From: Lycium barbarum
Lineage: Eukaryota; Streptophyta; Magnoliopsida; Solanales; Solanaceae
DNA length: 64,000 nucleotides
NCBI RefSeq assembly: GCF_019175385.1
Contig: NC_083342.1
Span: 115,010,376-115,074,375, forward strand
Reading direction: 5' to 3'
Part shown: in pieces, positions 13,175 to 24,984 of the stretch
Layout of the letters: each line of letters opens with the position of its first letter
Position numbering within the stretch: position 1 is the first letter of the stretch
Position numbers and translations under genes: made by a program
Notes under the pieces: generated by a model
Told to the model about the DNA's origin: nothing
Databases searched by the model: none
What the model saw: only the letters and a program-made list of their open reading frames with translations

Positions 13175-14006
13175 CTCTCTCTGTTCAGATTTATATGATA
13201 CACTATCTTTTTTACTCTTCCCAAAAAGAAAGATATATTTTTATATATAGAAATAATTTCACTTAAAAAATTTCGTTTTACATTTAATGAAATGATTTAC
13301 AGTCACATAAATATCTATAACTTGTTTTAGATCACAAGTTTAAAAATCTTTCTTTATTTTTTAAATTTCGTGTCTAATCAAACTAGGCCTGTGCACGAAT
13401 CGGTTCGGTTTGGTTTTGGCCATCATCGAGTTGAAATTTCGAATTTCGACTTTCTAAAATTCTCAACCAAACTCTATCCATTCTAGGTTCAATTCGATTC
13501 GTTTTTTATTATTTCGATTCGGTTACACAAATCGATTTGTACGGTTTATTCGAAATTTAAACAAGTAACTATTTCATATCAGTTTTAGAGTAAACATAAC
13601 AAAAAATAATGAGATCCTAAATTTGCAGCCTTATAACCAAGATATTAACCAAGAAAAAAGCATAAACTTGCAAGCATAATAGCATATAAGTAGCAAAACA
13701 AGAGCTTGACAACTTGTGCAAGCATACAAATCCGCCAACACCACATTGCATATACCAAATTAGTCATATTAGTCACTAGTGGCATATAAATTTGATTTGT
13801 TCGGATCGGTTCGGTTGATAATTGAAGCCAACCGTATCCGAACCGTTAAACCGTAATATTTTACAATTGCATTTGTAAATTGAAATTGAATTGTATTATT
13901 CAAATTGAATTATCCGAATTGTTTCGAATCGGTTCGGAAATTCGGATTGAACCGATTTGTGCACAGGCCTAAATCAAACTAAGTCACATAATTGGGACGC
14001 ATGGAG
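13175..14006. mobile_element. Stowaway-like MITE (Tc1/mariner type), interrupted by a nested element
   Basis: The left end CTCTCTCTGTTCAGATTTAT (after TA at 13173-13174) is inverted relative to the right end CACATAATTGGGACGCATGG followed by AG and TA at 14007-14008. TA target duplication and CTCCCTC-type termini are the Stowaway hallmark. Without the nested insertion (13386-13971 plus its 10-bp TSD) the host MITE is about 236 bp, a typical size. Confidence 0.75.
13386..13971. mobile_element. Foldback, Mutator-like non-autonomous element (TSD AATCAAACTA)
   Basis: The ends are inverted: GGCCTGTGCACGAATCGGTT on the left pairs with ...AACCGATTTGTGCACAGGCC on the right. The direct repeat AATCAAACTA flanks it (13376-13385 and 13972-13981); a 9-10-bp duplication fits Mutator-like elements. 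The interior is A/T-rich with repeated TCGGTTCGGTT-type strings near both ends. No coding frame is present. It is inserted in a Stowaway-like MITE. Confidence 0.75.
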
Positions 14007-14145
14007 TACTATTTTGCAAATATTAAACTTAAGATTTACAGATAGTACAGAAATATTATTCACACTTATAAGAGGAGTTTGAAGGGACGCAGGGAGTACT
14101 ATTTTGCAAATATTAAACTTAAGATTTACAAATAGTTTGAAGAAG
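13994..14145. repeat. Partial tandem duplication, 90-bp offset
   Basis: GGGACGCATGGAGTACTATT and the following approximately 40 bases at 13994 recur at 14084 as GGGACGCAGGGAGTACTATT, continuing through the same TTGCAAATATTAAAC string. The second copy includes another Stowaway-type right end, so this is either a tandem duplication or a second MITE end. Confidence 0.75.
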
Positions 14146-15880
14146 TCTGGTCAATGAAATATGAGCTACACTAATATACAAGGCCCTAAATTGTTGAACC
14201 AGGAGACAGGTGGTGATGTTAATTTGGATGAAATAGATAGGACATGGAAGAAGATGAGAGTATGATTTGATTGTACAATTTGTGTTTGAAATACAATAGT
14301 GTTCACACTCCTTTCATGTTTCATTTTATCCCCAAGTAAATAAAAGAAAATATCATATCACCAAAGTTGCTAAAACCGGAAAGCTTGACGATTCAAATGC
14401 AAATGTGAAGTGAAAGGGGGTGAAAATTCATGTATCTTCTTTGCTGTTTCATTTAAATAATTAATTATTGCATTATATTAATGTAATATAATTATTTACT
14501 GCATACCTCTACTTTTCGAATTGTAAATGTACATACAGAGATTTTAAATGAGGATGAATGTTGCGGAAGGTTGCGAATTGAGAATTGAAAGAGTTTGTCG
14601 TGAATGCTTATGTCATCTTTGCAATTGTTAAGACAGTTTACAGATGATGTATGAGATCAAGCCTTTTATAGTTAGTTACACGTTGATTTTTTTTTTTTTT
14701 AAACTATGTAGAGAAATATATTCGTATTCTTTTTATTTTAATTTATGTGTCTAACATTTTCATATATAATTTAGTTTAATTTTAAAAAGTCTCTTTATAC
14801 ATTTAATAAGTAACTCTTTAATTATAACATCTCACATTATATATTTAACCACAAATGATATTTTGATATTTTCTTAATTCAAAATCACAAGATTTAAAAA
14901 AAATCTATTATTTTCTTAAACTCTATATACAATCAAACTAAAATATGTAAACTGAAATGAGGAACAGTATACTGAAAGAAAAAATATGAGGAACAGTATT
15001 TATTGATTTAGTCCTGCATACGGTTTTCCATGTATATGTATTGTCTAAGCCAATGAAGATATTTATTGTAGATGAATGACAGATTGACAGTCCCACCACC
15101 TATGCTCGTAAGCTAGGTTACGTATGCACGGTAGGGATTTTTTTACTAATCCTCGTAAGCTTGGTACAAGTGAATTCGAAACAGTTGAGTTGATAAATTT
15201 TGAACATATCCGATGTATTTTTTGTTTTTCATCAATGTTTGATACCCATATTGAAATTCGATCAAATTCAAATTCTCGCCGTATAGGTTCTTAGAAACAT
15301 TTCTTATCAAGATTTTTTTATACTTAAGCTCGCACCAAAACCTTTAATTAATGGAGGAGTCCCATCCAATAAACGTATCGAATGTTAAAGTTGAACCAAT
15401 AAAAAGAAGGGAAAATATAGATAAAAGAATGTGAGATAGGGGCGAAGATGAAGGTAAAAGAGAGAGGGAATGGCTGCGTGATGAGAGATGGAGAAAGGGA
15501 TCCCTGCAAATTGCCAGCTGAGGAGAAGGGGCACTGCATTAAATGAGTTTTCAGAAGCTGTTGGGCGAAAGAGTTGCCATGCATTTAATGCTATATCTTT
15601 CCTCTCTTCTACATTTCTTTCTTTCTTGTTATATTATTTGACCATTTATTCTTTTGCATGCCTCTTAAGAATTATAAATAAAATATATATTTTACTATTT
15701 TATTTTATCTCTTTTTAATAAATATATTCTAATTAATATTAATTATTTTTAAAAATATTTAATATTAAGGGTAAGATGAAAAAGATTTAATTAATTTTAT
15801 CTTAATTTTATAAATGAACAAATAATTTGGGACATATATTTTTAGTAATGTGATCAAGTAATATGGGACAAAGGGAGTAG
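14146..15880. other. Spacer, no gene; degenerate Stowaway-like remnant
   Basis: No frame with a domain or exon structure was recognised. At about 14,715-14,960 a region with TTATGTGTCTAAC on one side and CAATCAAACTAAAATATGTA on the other looks like a degenerate Stowaway-type MITE. The short frames at 15,348-15,718 overlap on both strands and have no family features. Confidence 0.5.
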
Positions 15881-16930
15881 GGGTGGGCACAGGGGCGGAC
15901 CCACCCTATTAGGAGGGGGTTCACGTGTCTCCCTTAACCTCGAGAATATCCTGTACATATATGATGTATATACCTTAAAGAATGTATATGTATTTAAAAA
16001 GGACCCTTAAAAAATATCCATTGCTTTAGTGCATTTGGTTGTTGTGCCTCTTAGGTCCTCATATAATACATAGGTTTGAGTCTCGCTTGCAGTACCTTTA
16101 TTTCTATTTTTGTTGAGTTTGTTTTGTTTCCGTTCTAAACCTATTTTTGTTCCTTCCAATTTTGAAATTTATACTTTATACTACTACTTTAATAATAACG
16201 TGGCATAATTATTAAGTTTTCAAACAGTTGTACGTCAAACTTTACATAATAAGTGACATATTTATATTAAGGCAGTGGTTATTGGTACCCCCTCTGCATT
16301 AAAATCCTTGGTCCGCCTCTGGGTGGGCATGGTACGGTATTTTAAACTTTGGTATGGTAATTTCGATGTTCGGTTTCTAAAAATACTATAACATAACCAT
16401 ACCAAATTAATTCGGTATGGTTCAGTATTTTTAAGTTCGGATTCGATATTTTGCGGTACGGTAAATTAGTATTATAGTTTGTTCGACTTCGACTAACGTA
16501 TACACAGATCATAGAGAATTACAACTTCGACCATTCAAGAAATGTCTCAATTATATTGTACTAACACCTTACATATGTAAAAATATTCAAAAGAAAGTAC
16601 AAACAATCTCCTTCGTAAATCAATTACACAAAAAAGACATTTAAATCAAGATACAGTAGTCAAAGTTTCAATGTTTAAACAATTGATTTTCTAGTAATAC
16701 TAGTTTATATATTTGTTAGTATCATAATACTAAGATATATGAATTGTATATGTAACTATATACTTCGGCATGGTATTCGGTATTTTCTTTATGAATACCA
16801 AAATCATATCGAATACCAATTTTTTTTTAAAAAAATGCATACCAAATACCATATTACTGAAATTGCGGTATAAAAAAATTCTATTTCGATATGGTAATCG
16901 GTATCGATAATACTGTGCCCATCCCTAGGA
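15880..16930. mobile_element. Foldback element with GGGTGGGCA..TGCCCATCCC ends, interrupted
   Basis: The left terminus GGGGTGGGCA (15880-15889) is inverted relative to TGTGCCCATCCC at about 16914-16925. Internal arms consist of GGTACGGTATTTT / GGTATCGATAAT-type repeats in opposite orientation. An 8-bp AGGGAGTA occurs just left (15872-15879) and just right of the element and may be the TSD. A second element is nested at its left end (15890-16320). There is no coding capacity. Confidence 0.6.
15890..16320. mobile_element. Nested MITE, CAGGGGCGGACC..GGTCCGCCTCT ends, 9-bp TSD
   Basis: The 431-bp insertion is flanked by GGGTGGGCA on both sides (15881-15889 and 16321-16329), a 9-bp duplication compatible with a Mutator-like mechanism. 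The termini CAGGGGCGGACC and GGTCCGCCTCT are inverted repeats. No ORF is seen. Confidence 0.75.
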
Positions 16931-16989
16931 GGGAGTATTATTCTTTTTTCTTCCAATAATATATAAAATCCAATCACTCTTGAGACTAA

Positions 16990-17586
16990 GGGGGGCATAG
17001 TACGGTATTTAAAACTTCGGTATGGTAATTTCGATTTCTAAAAATACTATATCATTATCATACCAAATTAATTCGGTATGGTTCGGTATTTTGCGGTACG
17101 GTAATTCGGTTACCATAGTTTGTTCGACTTCAACTTACATATACTCATATTGTAGAGAATTATGACTTCGCCTATTCACGCTCACAAAATGTCTCAATTA
17201 TATCGTGCTAAAACCTCACACATGTAAAAATATTCAAAAGAAAGTACAATCAATCCCCTTTGTAAATCAGTTACACAACAAAGACATTTCAATCAAAAAA
17301 GAGTAGTCAAAATTTCAACGTCTAAACAATTAGTTTTGTGCTAATACTAGTTTATGTATTTGTTAATTATAATACTAATATATATGAATTATATATGTAA
17401 CAATAAATTTCGGTATGATATTCGGTATTTCAGTATTTTCTTTAGAAATAGCAAATACCATACCAAATACTAAACTTTTTAAAAATGCAGACCCAATACT
17501 ATAACAAATCCCATAATATCAAAATCACGATATAAAAAATTTCGATTTCAATATGATAATCGGTATCTACTGTATCATGCCCAGCC
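16990..17586. mobile_element. Second copy of the GGTACGGTATTT foldback family
   Basis: Starting GGGGGGCATAGTACGGTATT and ending ATCATGCCCAGCC, this 0.6-kb unit matches the neighbouring element at 15880-16930 over most of its length, including CATACCAAATTAATTCGGTA and the GTCTCAATTATAT region. The two units lie in the same orientation only about 60 bp apart, as a tandem duplication or two insertions of one family. Confidence 0.65.
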
Positions 17587-20500
17587 TTACGTCAAACTCG
17601 TTTGCTTTGGCTTTTTGCCTATCTGACACGAGACAAGAAATTTTCTTTAACGTTCGTATCGCTCATCAACTTATTGGTGATAAGAATTTCTTCACTAATG
17701 CCTTTCAATGGTTCAAACTGATGGCCATTGCGGACTTAGCTACAAGGATAGCTACTGGGGCCTGGACTGGATCATTCTGGATGATGCATTTTTTTTTTTG
17801 ATGAATTTACTTCCTCCGTCTCAAGTTAATTATCTTAATTTGACTTGACATGAAGTTTAAAGGATAAAAAAAAATTAAATCTTGTGATCTTAAATTATAA
17901 TGTGCTAAAATATTTTTAAATCTTATGAATTTAAACTTGTCATGTAAAATGTTTAAATAATTAACTTACTAGATATATAAAAATAAAAAATCTCTTTTTT
18001 AGTCATACCAAAAAGAAAAACAATCAATTGAGGCAGCGGGAGTAACATTTACTGTGTTCCTGGGAAAGAATAATGATGAGAATGATATATATTTACTGTT
18101 CCTAGGAAACAACAACAATAAAATGAGAATGCCAGCTACTATGTATCTATATATGCGCGTGAATATCAAAGATTAAATATCACATTGTTAAATTTGATTT
18201 ACCACCGTAACAAATCTCAAAGTTGTAACCACCTTCCAACTACAGTAATTAATATAATGTCTACCTAAATATATAATGTATTCGTTCACTTTTACTTGTC
18301 CATAATGAATTTTGTATTCCTAATCTTAAGAAATAATAATAAAATGCATTCCATTTTGCACCAGTTTAAAGCACTGATCCTTGTTCCATATACCTTTGAT
18401 TAGTTTGGTGAAAACAAAGTTACTGCACCTTAAAGTATAAATTCAGAAATTAATTTGAACACAAATATTGATGTATATATCGATCTTTTTTGAGTGGTTT
18501 ATCTGATTTTCTCTAAGCCCCAATTTTTTTTCCCATCACTTGTGAGAGAAAATAGCGGTACCGAAATGCCTTCCATACCTTTCACTCCACAGTTAGTTTA
18601 TTTTGAGTTGTCCGGCAGAGGTTTCAGGTCCGAATCCTCGAAATGGAATTTTTTTTGATATTGTGTGTTACCTTTTAAACGGCTTACGCAATACGAATCA
18701 GAATTAGTCAATCCAATGAATACTATAAGGGTTAAAAGAAAGACATCATGACATTTTATTATACTGGAAATTCTTATCCTTTTTTTGGAGTCATATATTA
18801 GTAGTCCCCAACTTCCTATATCTAAAGGGTGTGGTGGTGAAGGAGTTTAGAAGAATATCAGCTAACAATATGCCAGGGAGCAATGATTATTCTGAATCTT
18901 GGGAGCATTGGCTACTCTGCATATGGTTGACATTCAAGTCCGGAGCATGTTCATATGTTTGTACTCTATAGGTAGAACTCTTATGTTTTTGAACTTTCCT
19001 TTTCCCAATGTTCATTGCCATGTCTTCATCGCAGGAGTTTACAAAAAGGGACCATTGAAATATGTATTGGCTCTAAGTATGTACATCTTGCATGTGTGTG
19101 AATTAATTCACTCTTTTGTTTACATATACACACATTCATCAAATGCCATTTCTTTTCATATTCAGCCAATTCAAACGGATGAATGAAAATGAATCAGCAT
19201 TCAGCATTGGTTAACGTGTTCTCCCCAAGTATAGAAGTTGCATGCATTAGGAAAAAATCTAAATACTTGTTAGTACTCGAAATTGGTTGCACTGCTTTAC
19301 CAAAACTTAAATTGTTAGTAAAAATCACGTATCACATCAAATGGAGTTGATTTTTTTTTTTTAACTTACTAGTCACGGCCTTTATTTATCATGATTAACT
19401 TTTCTGATGATCTACAGTATATAGAAAATGCGGTGCCTCCTTGGTTTGACTTTGTGTATGGTACCTTAGTTTTAGAAATTTCACGTTTATGACTTAGATT
19501 CATGTTTACAGAACACAAATGACCTTTATTTAAAAAAGAAGAAGAAGTGTCTCAATCTTAAATTCCAGGTGAACCATATACTTATCTTTTTGTAACATAT
19601 ATATTATACTTGGGGATGAGAATATTCTGACTTTTCACACGAGTTTTTGGAGAAAATTATAGGTGCAACACTCATATATCTGTTAAATTTAGTTGCTTAC
19701 ATATCTGTTAAATTTAGTTACTTACTCAACACTCATGTATCTTCTCAAGTTGTAACGTACAATGTTCAAAATAACAAGAAACTCCCAACCTGTTTCTACA
19801 TGAATTATTTATGTTTACGTAAAGAAGTTTTATACTGTTAAATTTAGTTACTTACAATGCAAGTATAACTCGGACTAACCCTGATATGTTTACACAACAA
19901 AATAGAATAATTACCTATTATAACCCATTAAATAATTGAGTAAAAAAATTCTCGTTCATATTAGCTACGGCATTTGTTGGTAATCCCTAGCTAATCAGTC
20001 GCTAAATAGATCCTCGCTAATTAGATTTTCTTATAATCCGTCGCTAATCAATAGCTAAATGATATTAGCAAGGAATTTTGCTGTTTAGCTACGAAATTTT
20101 GTACGTCGCTAATTCCATATTTTCTTGTAGCGTTACGGTGAGGTTAGTGCTGATTTCAAACACCTTCGAGCGGGTAATATTTGTTTTCCTTTTGCTTTTA
20201 ATTCAAAAGTGCTAATTGCCTCCTGATATTATATCTCCTTCATCCACACATTAACATCAATCTTCGTAGAAATTTAATGAAATTAATGCATGGGCGGGTT
20301 GTATCAATCGACCTGATCTGTAGAAAAAAATTGCTGAAACAAATTTCAACTTTCATGAGTCGTGGCCTTGATTAAAGACCAAAACTTGGCCTCTAGAAAT
20401 TTCTCTTAAGAGTCTCAATCTTACTTAAGGTCCAATTGCATTCGAACTATTTAATTCACAAGAAACGAATTAATAAGACTTAAGGTCAAAATGTAAGACT

Positions 20501-21922
20501 TATACATATGGTTCAAAACTCTAGAAAATGTCTCATAACGGTTGAGGTCTTAAGGTCAAAATAGACCCAATCATGTTTCTGGTTGTTATTATTACAACGA
20601 GCTTTTGTTCTTAATTTGAATGATTCCCCCACTCCCGTCCCGGGGCGCTAAGGGGCTTTTGTTTTTGGAATGTTATGTATTCATACTAATTACTAAGTAC
20701 TTCTTTAGTTTCAAATGTCTTATACTCCCTCTGAGCCAAAATATCTACTTGATTTTCCGAGATATATAAGAAAAGGAAATAAAATCACTTTTTCATACAT
20801 AAATCCTTGGGAAAGGAAAACCGACATGAACGTAATTTACATTAGAAAAAAGGTCTATTGGTGGGAAAATATGGGGCCAAAAAAGCCAAGAATTTAATTC
20901 TATGAAGACAGAAAGAAATAAAACATGGGGTTTGGGGTGGACGGCTTGAGAAGCATTACTTTTAGGAACTTTTTCAAATTTTGATAATCATTTAATTTTG
21001 ACATTCAGATGCCCTAGCTCGATTAATATAAAAATTCCCACCATGTAGAATTCATTAAAAGAAAAGCAATTCTTATTAGAGGTTTTTCATTTGCAGGATT
21101 AAATCCTTAGCGACGAACATTTTTATTCATTTGTTCTACAAAATAATAACATCTCTAAATGATACATCACCCAATCCAACATATTTATTTAATTTCTGTC
21201 CCTCCAAACCTGCTTCACATGCAACTTGGCTCCACATATCTTTGAAATTATATTTGTTTTAGAGAAAGGGAAATAAATTTAGTACTGCTACATTAGTATG
21301 CCCAAAGAATGATTGAAAGCTCCAATATTAGCTGTTAATATTTCAGCAAACAGGGTGGGGGCCATATATACATACATAAATTTTGGCTCTCATGTTATGT
21401 ACTGTTTGAGTATGGCTGAGACACCGCCCACCGGGCCCTACCTAAATATGCCCAATTTTCCCCCCAATAATAATGCAGATTTTGACGTTATATGCGGAAT
21501 CTTAATATAGGGATTGTTTTAATGTGAAAATAATGTACATAAATTATTATGTATGATTGTTTAATCTATAACCATTCTTCTTTAAATACTCTAATCCACG
21601 TATCCATGACATCAGGGCTAAGGGGCTAGCTAGGGGATTCATCCTCCGATGAAAAAATACATTGTATATAACTTGTATATACAATAGATGTTGAATTCCT
21701 TTTGCTTCTTCGTGTATTTACTTCTTTATATTTTGAACCCCTTAGTAAAAAATTTGACTCCGTCACTGTCTGACTTACCGTAGTTTATCTCGTATAAAAT
21801 ACTATGTAAATCCTGTATATGTTATACCTGAATTAGTAACACAATTTTGGCTTCTAATATTTATTAAGCTCCGGATACGTAATTATGTGCAGTTTAATAC
21901 TAAGTTTTTAAATAACATTATT
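17587..21922. other. Gene-free spacer
   Basis: No gene was recognised. Contents noted: a Stowaway-like MITE (17810-18042); a patch rich in TCGCTAA / TAGCTAA strings at about 19,960-20,130 ending in CTTGTAGCG, like a decayed CACTA-type end; and a tRNA-B-box-like GGTCCGAATCC near 18,630, too weak to call. Short frames such as 17,553-17,801 have no recognisable family. Confidence 0.5.
17810..18042. mobile_element. Stowaway-like MITE, 233 bp, TA target duplication
   Basis: The left end CTTCCTCCGTCTCAAGTTAA pairs as an inverted repeat with AATTGAGGCAGCGGGAG at the right. TA flanks both sides (17808-17809 and 18043-18044). The size and CTCCGTC-type end fit Stowaway (Tc1/mariner). Non-coding. Confidence 0.8.
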
Positions 21923-21927
21923 AACTC

Positions 21928-22552
21928 TGTATACGGTAAAAACCGGATGAATGTTAAACCGGTAAGACCAGAGACCGAAGGAAGAGAGGGAAGAACATTA
22001 TTTGGTCCGGTTTCTCCATAGCCGAGTTGATCGTGGCCGTTGGTCCGTTTGATCGTGATCGTGGTCGTTGGTCCGGGAGATCTGTTGCGCGATTGCCACG
22101 TGTCGGTACCGTCCTGCCATGTTCAACTGCCAATCGTACGGGTGTCAGACCGTACGGCCAACCTAATCCATTTCAGAGTTTTTTTTCTTTATTTTTTAGG
22201 GGCCTCATGTTGTATGAAGCCCATGGGGCAATACTATAAATACGGGTCATTGCCCCACTTTTAGGGGGTTGGCTTCCTCATATCAAGAACATCTTGTACT
22301 AGAAAATACATACAAATCTCTCTCTCAATATCAAATTTTGGTCCGGATTCATTGTGTTCATCTCTTAGATTTGTTCAATTAAGTAATACTCATATATTAA
22401 TAGATACATCGATCTATAGCGAATCTCTGATCATTATTACTCTCTTCATATCATATCCATACATACCTTTTTCCACCAAATAGATTGAGGCTTAACCACA
22501 TATCCTATACCTACTCACAAATTTAACTGATTATCCATATTTGGGGTAAACA
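21928..22552 (+). repeat. 5' LTR of Tat-type element 1 (625 bp)
   Basis: Starts TGTATACGG and ends GGGGTAAACA (TG..CA). By eye it differs from the 3' LTR by about ten single bases and a 6-bp length difference around 22050-22075. The promoter is in U3: TATAAATA at 22235-22242 would place transcription start near 22,265. A G-box CACGTG occurs near 22,098. Confidence 0.95.
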
Positions 22553-22575
22553 GTTTGGCGCCCACCGTGGGGCTA
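22553..22575 (+). other. Primer-binding site of element 1
   Basis: Directly after the LTR comes GTTTGGCGCCCACCGTGGGG, the expected place for tRNA-primed minus-strand synthesis. This form is typical of Tat elements. The exact tRNA was not determined; it is not the initiator-Met type (TGGTATCAGAGC). Confidence 0.8.
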
Positions 22576-22660
22576 GGATAATAGTGGTCTTCGATCTTGA
22601 TCTCTATCTTACCCATCAAAATCAAAAACATCTTCTGTTCGTCTTTGAAAAAACGGATCA

Positions 22661-24480
22661 AATGGCTAACAGTGGGCAATCCGGTCACGTCAACAACAAC
22701 GAGATCGTGGCAAAAAATGAAGGCAGCGAGCCACGAGGATTACCAAACCCCGCTGACCCTAATCCCGTTAATTAGAGGGAGGACCTCAACCGGCCACTGA
22801 CCCTTTAAATACTCACAATTCAATTACTTTGTCCTGGACACAGGGCCGGAAAGAGCCGGATACCCCGAATGGTAATATTAACTTACGTTTAATTTTTGAA
22901 ATGTTGCAGGAACAGAGAGCGGTGATTGCCGAACAAGGAATCGCAATAGCCCAGTTGCAAAACGGAAGAGATAAAACGACCCCGGAGAAGGCGAAGGGTG
23001 TTGCTGAACCCGAAAGAGATGAGGCACGGATGGTTGAAAGCAATGGGTCCGGAGCTGGTTCATCCACCGAGGTTCTGAGAATGCTCGAAACGTTTTCGAA
23101 GCGGGTAGACTCGACCGAAAAAAAGGTAGAAACATACAACTCTCTGGTGGATCAAATCCCGGGGGCTCCGCCTATTTTGAAAGGGCCGAATTCAAAGAGG
23201 TACATCCAAAGGCCCTTTCCTCCGAGTGCGGCTCCGAAATTGATCCCGAAGAGGTTTAAAATGCCGGATATCCAAAAATATGACGGCACAACGGACCCTC
23301 ACGAACACGTGACCTCATACGCCTGCGCTATAAAAGGCAATGATATGGAGGAAGATGAAATCGAATCCGTGATGCTGAAAAAGTTCGGGGAAACTCTGTC
23401 AAAAGGAGCATTGACTTTGTACGACCATCTGCCCGAGAATTCAATCACTTCTTTCGAAATGCTCGTCGATGCGTTCGTAAAAGCGCACGCCGGAGCCAAA
23501 AAGGTGCAGGCTCGGAAGGTGGATATTTTCCGTATAGCCCAAAGAGACGATGGGTTACTGCGTGAATTTGTCAACCGGTTCCAAAGGGAACAAATGGAGC
23601 TCCCCCAGGTTCCGGAGGAATGGGCTGCACAAGCTTTCACAAAGGGGCTCAATGTTCGGAGCTCGACGGCTTCGTTCAAATTAAAGGAAAGCTTGCTGGA
23701 ATACGAGGCAGTGACATGGGCAGATGTCCATAACCGATACGAGTCAAAGATTCGGGTGGAGGATGACCAACTCGAGCTTCCCCATGGGCCAGTAAACATG
23801 AACAAAAGTTTTGAGAGACCAAGGAAAAATTACAAACCGGAGGCGAGGTCATCGAGGGAAAGGTATCGGCCATATTCCCATTCGGAGAAACCAAGCTTCA
23901 GGTAGGAGAAATCCAGGGTTGGCCCGAGCCATTTCTCCGGTCGGGGTGATAAACGGGTCGAGCGCCCGTCGAACAGTCGAGGTCTCTCATTCAGGAGTGA
24001 TGCCGAAAGCTCTGCCGACAACAAAGATTCGCCGAGGATATCGGAGTACAACTTCAACGTCAACACCTCGGACCTCGTATCGGCCATTGGTCGTATTCCG
24101 GATGTAAGATGGCCGAGACCTCTAAGGTCGAATCCGGTCCAGCGGGACCCAAACATGATGTGTGAATTTCATGGAACCCATGGACACAGAACAGAGGATT
24201 GTCGCCAGTTAAGAGAGGAGGTGGCCCGGTTACTGAAGAATGGCCATCTCCGAGAATTGCTGAGTGAAAGGGCCAAAGGTCACTACAAGGAAAGGGAGAA
24301 CCATAAAAGGGTCGAGCCAGTGGAACCCCAACATATAATCAACATGATAATTGGGGGCACCGATACCCCACGAGGGCCGATTATGAAACGAACCAAAGTC
24401 TCTGCTGTGCGTGAAAAGCGCGGCCAGGATTACATACCCGAGGGTTCTATCTCTTTCAGCAACGAGGACGCAAAAGGCAT
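22661..24480 (+). pseudogene. gag of Tat-type element 1, interrupted by in-frame stops
   Basis: The natural start is probably ATG 22661 (MANSGQSG); the frame then meets TAG at 22773 and TAA at 22806 and reopens before LSWTQGRK. The Retrotrans_gag-like capsid region spans about 23,200-23,760 (KRFKMPDIQKYDGT...FVNRFQREQ). A TAG at 23903-23905 interrupts the same frame, which then continues without a shift into the Cys/His knuckle at 24161-24202 (CEFHGTHGHRTEDC). The product would be the structural capsid-nucleocapsid protein. The stops make translation of full Gag unlikely from this copy; the frame is otherwise well preserved. Confidence 0.88.
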
Positions 24481-24499
24481 CATTACACCGCACAATGAT

Positions 24500-24973
24500 G
24501 CATTGGTAATCACTATTCTTATCTTTAAAACTCAAATTAAACGTATTTTGATTGACCCAGGTAGCTCGGCCAACATCATCGGGTGGAGAGTGGTCGAACA
24601 GCTAAGGCTACTCGATCAGATTGTACCGGTAGCCCGGGTACTCAGCCGGTTCAACATGGCCAGCGAAACAACAAAGGGGGAGATCTCATTGCCGGTAAAC
24701 ATCGATGACACTATCCAGCAAATGGTTTTCTATGTAATCGAAGGAGATATGAAGTATAATGCATTACTGGGTAGACCCTGGATACATAGCATGAGGTCCA
24801 TGCCGTCGACATTGCATCAGCTGCTAAAATTCCCGACTCCGGAGGGTATAAAAATCATCCGAGGTGAACAACCCGCTGCAAGGGAGATGTTTGCGGTCGA
24901 GGAAGCGACACCTCAGCCCAAAAAATCGGATCAAAAAGAAGAAGATTCAAAAAGGGCACCAAATAGCAATTAA
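24500..24973 (+). pseudogene. Retropepsin-type protease of element 1
   Basis: In the same frame as gag. The active-site motif is ILIDPGSSANII, with the catalytic Asp at about 24554-24556 in the D-x-GSSA form, followed by a conserved YNALLGRPWIHS segment that forms the flap-distal part of plant Ty3 proteases. It would cleave the Gag-Pol polyprotein. The frame ends at TAA 24971-24973, and the downstream polymerase lies in another frame. In an intact relative, gag-protease-polymerase would be expected as one polyprotein. Confidence 0.85.
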
Positions 24974-24984
24974 AGTAGTCGGGG

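Noticed and set aside
17553..17801. 82-codon frame at the right end of a foldback element
   Set aside because: The first part overlaps the repeat end and the rest has no recognised family; its start is GTG- or ATA-like context and not a clear gene.
18590..18660. Possible tRNA/SINE B-box (GGTCCGAATCC)
   Set aside because: No A-box at the right distance and no tRNA-like stems, so not called.
19960..20135. TCGCTAA / TAGCTAA-rich patch as a complete CACTA element
   Set aside because: Only a right-end-like CTTGTAGCG is seen; no CACTACAAGAAA start or 3-bp duplication found.
22829..22831. Alternative start of gag at 22829
   Set aside because: The codon is TTG; the real start is more likely ATG 22661 in the same frame, upstream of two stops.
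23903..23905. Gag TAG as programmed stop-codon readthrough
   Set aside because: It sits upstream of the Cys/His knuckle within Gag, and seven other stops interrupt gag-pol, so simple decay explains it.
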